From: Blastococcus sp. HT6-4 | Lineage (GTDB): Bacteria > Actinomycetota > Actinomycetes > Mycobacteriales > Geodermatophilaceae | Direction: 5' to 3' | NCBI RefSeq assembly: GCF_039679125.1 | Contig: NZ_CP155551.1 | Coordinates: 1,736,001-1,800,000 of the forward strand | Length of the DNA: 64,000 bases | Shown here: positions 52,162 through 62,252 of the stretch, piece after piece | How positions within the stretch are numbered: the stretch's first letter is position 1 | Layout: the number at the start of each line of letters is the position of its first letter | Position numbers and translations under genes: made by a program | Notes under the pieces: model-generated | What the model saw: the letters and a program-made list of their open reading frames with translations, nothing else | Database searches by the model: none | What the model was told of the DNA's origin: nothing

Positions 52162-53234
52162 GCGTCGGCCCGCTCGAACTGCGTGCCATGGCGCGCGCCC
52201 GGGCGCTGGGCGCGACGGCGCTGGGCACCACCAGCCCGAACCCGGCCGTCGGCGCCGTGGTGCTGGCCCCCGACGGCACCGTCGCGGGAGAGGGGGCGAC
52301 CGCCCCGCCCGGCGGCCCGCACGCGGAGGTCGCCGCGCTCGCGCAGGCCGGGGAGCGGGCCCGGGGCGGCACCGCGGTGGTCACCCTCGAGCCGTGCGCG
52401 CACACCGGTCGCACCGGGCCCTGCGCCGACGCCCTCCTGGCGGCCGGGATCGCCCGGGTCGTCGTCGCCGTGCCCGAGCCGACCGAGCTGGCCGGCGGGG
52501 GAGCGGCGCGGCTCCGGGCCGCCGGCGTCGACGTCGTCCTGGGGTTCCAGCAGGAGGCCGCCGAGCGCGGCGCGCTCGCCGGCTGGCTCACCGGGGTCCG
52601 GGAGCACCGCCCGTACGTGATCTGGAAGGTCGCCGCCACGCTCGACGGGCGGGTCGCCGCCGCCGACGGCAGCAGTCGCTGGGTCACCGGGCCGGAGGCA
52701 CGCGCGGAGGTGCACCGGCTGCGCGCCGGCTGCGACGCCGTCGTCGTCGGCTCGGGCACCGCGCTCACCGACGACCCGCAGCTGACCGTGCGGGACGCCG
52801 ACGGCCGGGACGCTGCCCGGCAGCCCCTGCGGGTGGTCGTCGACCGCCGCGGCCGGCTGCCGGCCGGGGCCCGGGTGCTCGACGACGCGGCGCCCACGCT
52901 GGTGAGCCGGGCCACGGGCCCGGACGAGCTGCTGGCCGAGCTCTTCGCCCGCGACGTCCGCCGGCTGCTGCTCGAGGGCGGCCCCACGCTCGCCGCCGCC
53001 TTCCTGCGGGCGGGGCTGGTCGACGAGGCCGTCGTCCACCTGGCGCCGAAGCTGCTCGGGGCCGGCCCCTCCCTCGTCGGTGACCTGGGAATCACCGGGA
53101 TCGGCGCGGCGCTGTCCTTCTCGCCGGCCGAACTCACCCCCCTGGGCGGGGACGTGCAGATCCGGCTGCACCCCACCCGGCACACTGGTGGGGGCACCCG
53201 CACCGGCGGGGACGGCCCGGACGGAGGGAGCTGA
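52158..53234 (+). CDS. ribD: Bifunctional riboflavin deaminase/reductase RibD
   Basis: A 358-residue enzyme carrying out the second and third steps of riboflavin synthesis. The deaminase domain has the zinc site [10 protein letters not shown] and [15 protein letters not shown], with [11 protein letters not shown] before it. The reductase domain from about residue 150 shows [45 protein letters not shown] and [14 protein letters not shown]. The C-terminal 20 residues are a Gly/Thr-rich tail. GTG in the rpe stop; one base separates it from ribE. Confidence 0.95.
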   Translation: MSVGPLELRAMARARALGATALGTTSPNPAVGAVVLAPDGTVAGEGATAPPGGPHAEVAALAQAGERARGGTAVVTLEPCAHTGRTGPCADALLAAGIARVVVAVPEPTELAGGGAARLRAAGVDVVLGFQQEAAERGALAGWLTGVREHRPYVIWKVAATLDGRVAAADGSSRWVTGPEARAEVHRLRAGCDAVVVGSGTALTDDPQLTVRDADGRDAARQPLRVVVDRRGRLPAGARVLDDAAPTLVSRATGPDELLAELFARDVRRLLLEGGPTLAAAFLRAGLVDEAVVHLAPKLLGAGPSLVGDLGITGIGAALSFSPAELTPLGGDVQIRLHPTRHTGGGTRTGGDGPDGGS

Positions 53235-53235
53235 G

Positions 53236-53855
53236 GTGTTCACCGGCATCGTCGAAGAGGTGGGCACCCTGGCCGGACGGCAGGACCAGGGCGATTCCGC
53301 CGTCCTGAGCATCCGCGCCCGCACCGTCCTGCAGGACGTCTCGCTGGGCGACTCCATCGCGGTCAACGGCGTCTGCCTCACCGTCACCGGCGTGCGGCCC
53401 GACGCCGACGGCGGCGGTGTCTGGACCACCGACGTCATGGCCGAGACCCTGCGCCGCAGCAGCCTCGACTCGGTCACCGACGGAGCGCCGGTCAACCTCG
53501 AGCGCGCCGTCAGCCCGCACACCCGGCTCGGCGGGCACATGGTGCAGGGGCACGTCGACGGCGTCGGCCGGATCGCCTCCCGCACCCCGGCCGAGCACTG
53601 GGAGGTCGTGCGCATCGCCCTCCCGGCCGCGCTGGCCCACTACGTCGTCGAGAAGGGCTCCATCGCCGTCGACGGCGTCTCGCTGACCGTGAGCGCGGTC
53701 AGCGCCGTGGCCGACCCCGACCCCTGGTTCGAGGTCAGCCTCATCCCCACCACCCTCCGCGAGACCACGCTCGGCGCGCGCGCCACGGGGGACCCCATCA
53801 ACCTGGAGGTCGACGTGATCGCCAAGTACGTGGAACGGCTGCTGGAGGCGCGTCG

Positions 53856-53859
<4 letters not shown>
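53236..53859 (+). CDS. ribE: Riboflavin synthase alpha subunit
   Basis: A 207-residue enzyme dismutating two lumazines to riboflavin. It has the standard duplicated lumazine-binding fold: [12 protein letters not shown] and [14 protein letters not shown] in the first half, [16 protein letters not shown] and [16 protein letters not shown] in the second. GTG start preceded by GGAGGGAGCTGAG. Stop overlaps ribBA by four bases (ATGA). Confidence 0.95.
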
Positions 53860-55959
<2,100 letters not shown>

Positions 55960-55993
55960 TCGTCCCGCCCCCCGAACCGAGGAGTCCCGCACC

Positions 55994-56860
55994 GTGCTGC
56001 GCATCGCCGTGCCCAACAAGGGCGTCCTGAGCGAGCCGGCGGCGGAGATGCTCGCCGAGAGCGGCTACCGCCAGCGCCGCAGCACCAAGGACCTCGCGGT
56101 CTTCGACCCGGAGAACGACACCGAGTTCTTCTACCTCCGGCCGCGGGACATCGCGGTGTACGTGGCCGCCGGCACGCTGGACGTCGGCATCACCGGTCGG
56201 GACATGCTCCTGGAGACCGCGCCGGCCGACGGCGAGGGGCCGGCCGCCGTCGAGGTCATGCCGCTGGGCTTCGGGCACTCGTCGTTCCGCTTCGCCAGCC
56301 CGGTGGAGTCGGGCATCGAGCGGGTCGACCAGCTGGCCGGCAAGCGCATCGCCACCGCCTACCCGGTGCTGCTGCAGCGCTTCCTGGACGACGCCGGCAT
56401 CTCCGCGGGCGTGGTCAAGCTCGACGGCGCGGTGGAGACCGCCTGCCGGCTGGGCGTGGCCGACGCCGTCTGCGACGTCGTGGAGACCGGCACCACGCTG
56501 CGCGCCGCGGGGCTGCACATCATCGGCGACCCGGTGCTCAGCAGCGAGGCGGTGCTGGTCCGCCGGGAGGGCGCCGAGGAGATCCCGGCCGTCGCCCAGC
56601 TGCGCCGCCGGCTGCGCGGCGTCCTGGTGGCCCGGCAGTACGTGATGCTCGACTACGACTGCCCCAACGAGCTGCTGGAGAAGGCCACCGCGATGACCCC
56701 CGGCATCGAGGGCCCCACGGTCAGCCCGCTGCAGACCCCGGGGTGGTCGGCGGTGCGTGCGATGGTCTCCCGCACCGAGACCAACCGGGTGATGGACGAG
56801 CTCTGGGACCTGGGGGCCCGCGCCATCCTGGTCACGAGCATCCACGCCTCGCGGGTCTGA
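55994..56860 (+). CDS. hisG: ATP phosphoribosyltransferase, long form
   Basis: A 288-residue HisG_L enzyme, which commits ATP and PRPP to histidine synthesis and is feedback-inhibited by histidine through its C-terminal ACT-like domain. The opening is LRIAVPNKGVLSEPAAEMLAE, PRDIAVYVAAGTLDVGITG follows, and the PRPP loop is VVETGTTLRAAGL. Residues 205-288 form the regulatory domain (YDCPNELLEKATAMTPGIEGPTVSPL). GTG start with AGGAG upstream. Last gene of the rpe-rib-his block. Confidence 0.95.
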   Translation: MLRIAVPNKGVLSEPAAEMLAESGYRQRRSTKDLAVFDPENDTEFFYLRPRDIAVYVAAGTLDVGITGRDMLLETAPADGEGPAAVEVMPLGFGHSSFRFASPVESGIERVDQLAGKRIATAYPVLLQRFLDDAGISAGVVKLDGAVETACRLGVADAVCDVVETGTTLRAAGLHIIGDPVLSSEAVLVRREGAEEIPAVAQLRRRLRGVLVARQYVMLDYDCPNELLEKATAMTPGIEGPTVSPLQTPGWSAVRAMVSRTETNRVMDELWDLGARAILVTSIHASRV

Positions 56861-56911
56861 TCGAGGGCCGCGGTGCGGCAACTTTCCCGGCGTCCCGTTC
56901 GTCGGACCGGT

Positions 56912-57397
56912 ATGCGACGGTTGCTGCCCCTCGTCCTGCTGGCCCTGGTCGCCGCGCTCGGCGGGTGCGCGACGGGTGACGACGGCTGGCCGGCTCCGGG
57001 CGCGGTCGGCGGCTCCCCGACGACGCCGGCCGACGGCGGTGCGGGCTCCGGCGTCGCCCGGGCCGAGAACGACCTGCGGATCGAGGTGGACCTCGGCGAC
57101 GGCTCCCCGCCGCAGACCTGGACGCTCACCTGCGACGGATCGGCCGAGGGGAGCCACCCGCAGGCGGAGGCCGCCTGCGAGCACCTGCGCGGGATGAGCG
57201 AACCGTTCGCGCCGGTGCCCGAGGACGCCGTGTGCACCCAGCAGTACGGCGGCCCGCAGACCGCGCGGATCACCGGGCAGTGGGCGGCCGAACCGGTGGA
57301 CCTGGAACTGTCCCGCGAGAACGGCTGCACGATCGCCCAGTGGGACTCCCTCGGGCCGGTGCTCCCCGTGCCGGTGGGCATCCAGCCCCTGGCCTGA
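56912..57397 (+). CDS. SSI-family (subtilisin inhibitor-like) lipoprotein
   Basis: A 161-residue exported protein. The signal peptide MRRLLPLVLLALVAALGGCATG ends in a lipobox with Cys19, so it is likely membrane-anchored. After a Gly/Pro/Thr-rich linker comes an SSI-like domain with four cysteines placed for two disulfides (LTCDGSA, AACEHLRG, AVCTQQYGGP, ENGCTIAQWD) and ARITGQWAAEPVDLEL. Streptomyces SSI has CPMVYDP at its reactive site; here the segment is CTQQYGGP, with Gln at P1, so protease inhibition is uncertain. ATG at 56912 supported by the signal peptide. Monocistronic after hisG. Confidence 0.8.
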   Translation: MRRLLPLVLLALVAALGGCATGDDGWPAPGAVGGSPTTPADGGAGSGVARAENDLRIEVDLGDGSPPQTWTLTCDGSAEGSHPQAEAACEHLRGMSEPFAPVPEDAVCTQQYGGPQTARITGQWAAEPVDLELSRENGCTIAQWDSLGPVLPVPVGIQPLA

Positions 57398-57430
57398 CGG
57401 CGGAGCCCGGCAGGGGTCCGGGAGAGCGGC

Positions 57431-58438
57431 TCAGCGCGTCCGCGCGGTGCGGTCCACGAGGTCGATCGCCGTGCACAGCCCCAGTGCCATCGCCCGGCCG
57501 CTCGTGGCGCCGGTGGCCAGCAGCCGCTCGATCGCCGGTGCGAGCGGGCGTTCGCCGACCAGGCCGCGCAGCACCGCGGCGTACTCGCCGCTCACCCGGC
57601 CCGCGGCCGCGTGCCGGAGCAGGGCCCGGGACAGCTCGGTGGTGCGACCGGCGGCGAGGGAGCACACGCCCGCGGCGAACCGCTCCGCGGCGGGGTGCCC
57701 GAGCAGCACGAGCCCGGCCATCGTGCCGGCCATGACGTCGTCACCGGCCGGGGTGAGACCGGGGCCGAGGCCGACCAGCCGGGTGGCGGTGCGCAGCGCC
57801 GCCTCCAGATCGGCCCGGCGCACCGCCCCGCGCAGGGCCGCGAGCGGCCCCCCGGGACCGGTGGGCAGGCCGGGCAGGGTGAACGCGCTGTGCGGCATCC
57901 CCTCGCCGTAGAGCGTCGTGCGCAGCTGCCGGACGCCCTCGGGCAGCAGCGCGGGACGCCCACCGGGGAGGCGGGGGCGCGGGTCCCACCAGGCGGCCGC
58001 GCTGACCGCGAGGTCACCGACGACGATCCGCCCGCCGCCCACCTCGGCCGGTGCGCCGGGCGGCAACCCGACCAGCGGCCGGCCGTTGCTCGGACGGAAG
58101 AGGATGCATCCCAGCGGCAGCCGGGCGGCGTCGCTGGTCATGACACCGACGACGTCCCCGCCGCCGCGCTCACCGACCACCTGCACGTAGACGGCGGCGG
58201 GGCCGGAGAGCAGCACGCGGGCGGGGCGCACCGGGCCCCGCAGCAGATCGGCCACGCCGGTGCTGGCCGCGGCGGGGACGGCGGAGGCCGCCGTCGCGGG
58301 CCCGGCCGGGCGGGCCGCGGCGCGGACCGAGTCGCGGGGGAGCGGGATGGTCGACACGCCCGCGGGTGCTGCCCGGCCGCGCAGTGCTGCGCCGTCGCTC
58401 GGGCCGGTCCGGACTGTGGTGTCGTCGATCGCGCTCAT
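57431..58438 (-). CDS. DUF2877 domain protein
   Basis: A 335-residue protein of the DUF2877 family. The hallmark is LVGLGPGLTPAGDDVMAGTM at about residues 220-240, along with GCILFRPS and ELSRALLRHAAAGRVSGEYAAVLRGL. DUF2877 genes commonly accompany fdrA-like, purine or allantoin catabolic genes, though no enzyme activity is firmly assigned. Here it stands divergent from a PucR-type regulator (purine catabolism regulator family), which supports a link with nitrogen-rich substrate use. The N-terminal 60 residues are variable. The ATG at 58438 was preferred to an upstream in-frame start. Confidence 0.8.
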   Translation of the reverse strand: MSAIDDTTVRTGPSDGAALRGRAAPAGVSTIPLPRDSVRAAARPAGPATAASAVPAAASTGVADLLRGPVRPARVLLSGPAAVYVQVVGERGGGDVVGVMTSDAARLPLGCILFRPSNGRPLVGLPPGAPAEVGGGRIVVGDLAVSAAAWWDPRPRLPGGRPALLPEGVRQLRTTLYGEGMPHSAFTLPGLPTGPGGPLAALRGAVRRADLEAALRTATRLVGLGPGLTPAGDDVMAGTMAGLVLLGHPAAERFAAGVCSLAAGRTTELSRALLRHAAAGRVSGEYAAVLRGLVGERPLAPAIERLLATGATSGRAMALGLCTAIDLVDRTARTR

Positions 58439-58501
58439 GGTCGCCCTCCACCAGACGGGACGGCGGAGGCCGGGAGATCGGCGTTCCGCCGTGCGGTCCA
58501 C

Positions 58502-58594
58502 CCCTCCCGCAGGGAGGGTGCACACGCTCCCGGGGGAGCGCCTACGATCCAGCGAGCGGGTGGCTCGAGGTCGAACCTATGCGGCGCGTCGCAT
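58502..58594 (+). promoter_or_regulatory. Inverted repeats in the DUF2877-pucR divergent promoter region
   Basis: Two inverted repeats lie in this 261-base divergent gap: CCCTCCC/GGGAGGG with a three-base spacer (58502-58518), and ATGCG/CGCAT around GCGCGT (58579-58583 and 58590-58594). Either could be an operator for the PucR-type regulator. No clear -10/-35 pair was identified. Confidence 0.35.
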
Positions 58595-58699
58595 GCCCTC
58601 TTATGGCGGATGTCGCCAAGAATGGCCTCCGGCGTCGAGGGACACCTGACAGCTTCCTGTGGTGTGGCACCCTGGATGAGGACTGAGAGGGGATGCCTC

Positions 58700-60646
58700 G
58701 TGACTCAGAGTGATGCACCGCTTCTGACCTCTACTTTCCGTAATGGAACCGCCCCGTTCCGTCGTAACTGGGCTGTCGACGAGTCGCCCCGGGACGAGCG
58801 CCGCGACGACCGGGGCAACTGGCAGCAGCGGATGGGGCTGACCGTCGAGGAGGCCCTCGGGCTGCCGGTCCTGGCCGGTGCCACGGTCACCGCCGGTGCC
58901 ACAGGCCTGGGACGGGTCCTCCGCCACATGGTCGTCGACGACCCCGCCGAGCCGCTGGCCGCCGCGGGCCCGGACGTCCTCGTCGTGCTCGGTGCCCGGC
59001 TGCCGCCGGCCGACCCGGCCAGCTGCCGGGCCCTGGTCGACCGCCTCGACGCCGCGGGCACCGCCGCCCTGGCCTACCGGCGCTCCGACGGGCCGGCGCC
59101 GCTGCCCGCCGAGGTGCTCGCCGAGGCCGACCGCCGGGGGCTGCCCGTGCTGGCGCTGCCCCCCGGCGCCCGGCTCGACGAGATCGTCTCCGCGGTCCTG
59201 GGCGCCGTCGTCGCCAAGCAGGGCCAGGCGCTGGCGCTCTCCTCGCGCATGGACGACGAGTTCATCGGCGTGGCTCTCTCCGGCGGCGGGCTGGCCGAGG
59301 TCACCCAGCGCCTCGCGGTGATGCTCGAGGGCGCCGCCGTGCTCGGCCTGGGCCCCGACCGGGACGTGGTCACCAGCGCCGGCCCCGCCGACGACGTCGC
59401 GGAGATCAGCGACTGGCTCTGGCTGCTGGACGCGGCCGCCGACGACGCGCTGGCCGAGCTCGCGCCGTCGCGCCGGCTCTCCGGCGTCCGTGCCGACCAG
59501 ACCGTCGTCACGCCGGCCGACGTGCTCGCCGACGCCGATCTCTCCCCGGCGGACGGCATCCTGCTCGTGCCCGGCCACCACGAGCTGCCCGGCGGGGTGG
59601 GGGAGTACGCGGTCGCCCCCATCATGGCCGGTGACCAGCGGCACGGGTGGCTGGTCGCGGTCCACCGCACGGGCGCCATGATGCTCGGCGCCGGCGGCGT
59701 GCTCGAGCGGGCCGCGGTCATCGCCGCGCTGTCGGTGATCCGGCTGCAGGCGGTCCACTCGGTGGAGCTCCGGTTCCAGGGCGACCTGGTCCGCCGGCTG
59801 GTCGGCGGCTCGGTCGGCCACACCCAGCGGACGCTGGCCTACACCCGTTCGTTCGGCTGGCGGCTCGACGGGCCGGTGGCGGTCCTGGTCACCGCCACCG
59901 AGACCGTCGCCGACGCCGCGGCCGACCCGACGAGGGCGCTGGACGTCCTCGACCGGCTCGCCGACGGCTGGCGGGCGGCGCTCGAGTCGGAGGTGGCGGG
60001 CGCCGCCGTCGCCGGCCTGGCCACCGAGATCGTCACGCTGCTGCCCCTCGACGGCCGGACACCGGAGGAGCTGTCGGCCCTCGTGTCGGCGGTGACGTCA
60101 CGGGTCAACGGCCGGCTGCGCCGGGTGGGTCGCCTCCTCGGTACCGGGATCGGCCGTCCGGCGGACTCGCTGGCCGAGCTCGCCGAGGCGCACCGGCAGG
60201 CGCAGCGGGCGCTGGGCGTGGGGCAGGAGATCCACGGGCCCTCGGTGGTCACCCACTTCGACCAGCTCGGGGTCTTCCGGCTGCTGTCGCTGATCCCCGA
60301 CAGCTCCGAGCTGCGTTCCTACGTCGACGAGGTGCTCGGCCCGCTGGCCGACGCGACCGACGCCGACTCCGCCGACCTGCGGGAGACGCTCCGGGTGCTG
60401 CTGGAGACGAACCTCAACGTCGCCGAGTCGGCCCGTCGGCTGCACTTCCACTACAACACCATGCGGTACCGCATCGGGAAGCTGGAGCGCCTCCTGGGGT
60501 CCTTCACCACCGACCCGACGTTGCGGCTGAACCTGCTGCTGGCCCTGCACGCCGCCCGCATGCGCGGCCTGGACCAGCCGCACCGGCCGCCGGCGGAGGG
60601 GGGGCTGGCGCTCCCGTCCGACGACGGGTTCGACGCGCTGGTCTGA
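58700..60646 (+). CDS. PucR/CdaR-family transcriptional regulator
   Basis: A 648-residue regulator. Residues 50-175 are the PucR N-terminal domain (MGLTVEEALGLPVLAGATVT), about 320-440 a CdaR GGDEF-like domain, and about 560-625 the PucR C-terminal HTH (LRETLRVLLETNLNVAESAR, RLHFHYNTMRYRIGKLERLLG). Members sense purine or sugar-acid metabolites and activate catabolic operons. The divergent DUF2877 gene is the likely target. GTG at 58700 has GAGAGGGG upstream; an alternative ATG at 58832 would remove the 44 residues before the PucR domain. A five-base gap leads to the DUF5995 gene, so both may be cotranscribed. Confidence 0.88.
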   Translation: MTQSDAPLLTSTFRNGTAPFRRNWAVDESPRDERRDDRGNWQQRMGLTVEEALGLPVLAGATVTAGATGLGRVLRHMVVDDPAEPLAAAGPDVLVVLGARLPPADPASCRALVDRLDAAGTAALAYRRSDGPAPLPAEVLAEADRRGLPVLALPPGARLDEIVSAVLGAVVAKQGQALALSSRMDDEFIGVALSGGGLAEVTQRLAVMLEGAAVLGLGPDRDVVTSAGPADDVAEISDWLWLLDAAADDALAELAPSRRLSGVRADQTVVTPADVLADADLSPADGILLVPGHHELPGGVGEYAVAPIMAGDQRHGWLVAVHRTGAMMLGAGGVLERAAVIAALSVIRLQAVHSVELRFQGDLVRRLVGGSVGHTQRTLAYTRSFGWRLDGPVAVLVTATETVADAAADPTRALDVLDRLADGWRAALESEVAGAAVAGLATEIVTLLPLDGRTPEELSALVSAVTSRVNGRLRRVGRLLGTGIGRPADSLAELAEAHRQAQRALGVGQEIHGPSVVTHFDQLGVFRLLSLIPDSSELRSYVDEVLGPLADATDADSADLRETLRVLLETNLNVAESARRLHFHYNTMRYRIGKLERLLGSFTTDPTLRLNLLLALHAARMRGLDQPHRPPAEGGLALPSDDGFDALV

Positions 60647-60650
60647 GCCC

Positions 60651-61388
60651 GTGGCCGCGGACGTGGAGGCGCTCGTCGCGCGGATGGAGGACCTGGGCCG
60701 CACGCTCGCAGCCGGGCGCGACCCCGCCCGGCACTTCCTCGGCACCTACCTGCGCACCACTCGGGCGGTGGGCGTTGCCCTGGACGACGGGGTGTTCGAA
60801 GACGTCCCGTGGGTGACCGCGTGGGATGTGGACTTCGCCGGCCTGTACCTCGACGCGCTGGAGGCGCACCGGCGGGACCCGCGGTCGGCGCCCGCGCCGT
60901 GGCGGCTGGCCTTCGGGGCGGACCCGGCGCTGCCCCCGGAGGCGCACGTGCTGCTGGGGATGAACGCGCACATCAACTACGACCTGCCGCAGTCGCTGCT
61001 GCGGGCCATCCCGCCGGCGGACTTCCTCGATGCGGAGATCCTGGCCCGCCGGCACCGCGACCACGGGCGGATCGACGGCGTGCTGGCCGCGCGCGTGGCC
61101 GAGGAGGACCTCGCGCTCGAACGCTCCGGCGGCCGGCGCACCCGCCTGGACCGGGTGCTCGCACCGGTGAACCGCACCGCCAGCCGGCTCTTCCTGCGGG
61201 AGTCGCGGCGCACGGTGTGGCGGAACACCCGGGCGCTGCACGCCGCACGGCTGGACGGCGACGCCGCCTACGCCCACCGGCTGGCCGAACTGGAGCGAGC
61301 GAGCGCGGCCCGGGTCGGCGACCTGCTGCGGCCGGGGCCGGTGCTCGTCCGGCTCGCCGTCCACGGCTTCGGCGTCCCCCTTCGCTGA
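60651..61388 (+). CDS. DUF5995-like protein
   Basis: A 245-residue soluble protein with no signal peptide or membrane segment. It resembles the DUF5995 family, with features such as VTAWDVDFAGLYLDALEAHRR and VLLGMNAHINYDLPQSLL. The His/Asn/Asp arrangement of the latter suggests a possible metal or ligand site. Residues 140-220 are rich in Arg/Glu and helical. Function unknown. GTG start four bases after the PucR-type regulator stop, so cotranscription is likely. Family name from recall. Confidence 0.65.
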   Translation: MAADVEALVARMEDLGRTLAAGRDPARHFLGTYLRTTRAVGVALDDGVFEDVPWVTAWDVDFAGLYLDALEAHRRDPRSAPAPWRLAFGADPALPPEAHVLLGMNAHINYDLPQSLLRAIPPADFLDAEILARRHRDHGRIDGVLAARVAEEDLALERSGGRRTRLDRVLAPVNRTASRLFLRESRRTVWRNTRALHAARLDGDAAYAHRLAELERASAARVGDLLRPGPVLVRLAVHGFGVPLR

Positions 61389-61474
61389 CCCCTGCCCGCC
61401 CCGGGCGGCGGGTGGACCGGCGTGCGGGCAGGGTGAGGGGGTGCGCCGCACGGGGCGGCGCGGAGGAGGTCCGC

Positions 61475-62233
61475 ATGACCCAGGCAGAACGTCCGCTCGC
61501 CGGCAAGGTGGCACTCGTGACCGGGGCGTCGTCGGGCATCGGGGAGGCGACGGCGATCGCCCTGGCCGAGGCCGGCGCGGCCGTCGCCGTCGGGGCCCGG
61601 CGCAAGGACCGGCTCGACGCCCTCACCGCCCGGATGCGGGACGGCGGGGCGACGGTGCTGCCGCTCGATCTCGACGTCACCGACGAGCGGGCGTGCGGCG
61701 ACGCCGTGGCCCGCACCCGGCAGGAGCTGGGCGGCCTGGACGTCCTGGTCAACAACGCCGGCGTCATGCTGCTGGGCACGATCGCCGGTGCGGATCCCGA
61801 GGACTGGCGCCGGATGGTCCAGACCAACGTCATGGGCGTCATGTACATGACCCACGCCGCGATCGACGGCATGCTCGACCAGGGCTCCGGCGACGTCGTG
61901 AACATGTCGAGCGTGGCCGGCCGGACCGCGCGCAAGGGGGCCGGGGTCTACAACGCCAGCAAGTGGGCGGTGAACGCCTTCAGCGAGTCGCTGCGCCAGG
62001 AGGTGACCGGCCGGGGCGTGCGGATCTCGCTCGTCGAACCCGGAGCGGTCACCACCGAGCTGACCTCGCACATCACCCAGCCCGAGGCGAAGGCCGCCTC
62101 GGAGAGGATGCACGCGAGCATGCGGGCGCTGCACGCCGACGACATCGCCCGCGCCGTCGTCTACGTGGTCACCCAGCCGCCGCACGTGGCGGTCAACGAG
62201 GTCCTCGTCCGCCCCACGGACCAGGAGCGCTGA
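61475..62233 (+). CDS. Short-chain dehydrogenase/reductase (SDR)
   Basis: A 252-residue classical SDR. The cofactor loop is TGASSGIGEATAIALAEAG (residues 15-33), with VGARRKDRLDAL indicating NADP preference (Arg-Arg after strand 2), NNAGV at about 91, and the catalytic Ser-Tyr-Lys in NMSSVAG and YNASKWA. The ending SLVEPGAVTTEL is typical. The substrate cannot be inferred. ATG with CGGAGGAGG upstream. Convergent with the XRE-MurA gene, nineteen bases apart. Confidence 0.9.
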   Translation: MTQAERPLAGKVALVTGASSGIGEATAIALAEAGAAVAVGARRKDRLDALTARMRDGGATVLPLDLDVTDERACGDAVARTRQELGGLDVLVNNAGVMLLGTIAGADPEDWRRMVQTNVMGVMYMTHAAIDGMLDQGSGDVVNMSSVAGRTARKGAGVYNASKWAVNAFSESLRQEVTGRGVRISLVEPGAVTTELTSHITQPEAKAASERMHASMRALHADDIARAVVYVVTQPPHVAVNEVLVRPTDQER

Positions 62234-62252
62234 CGGCCGGCGGGTCCTCCAC

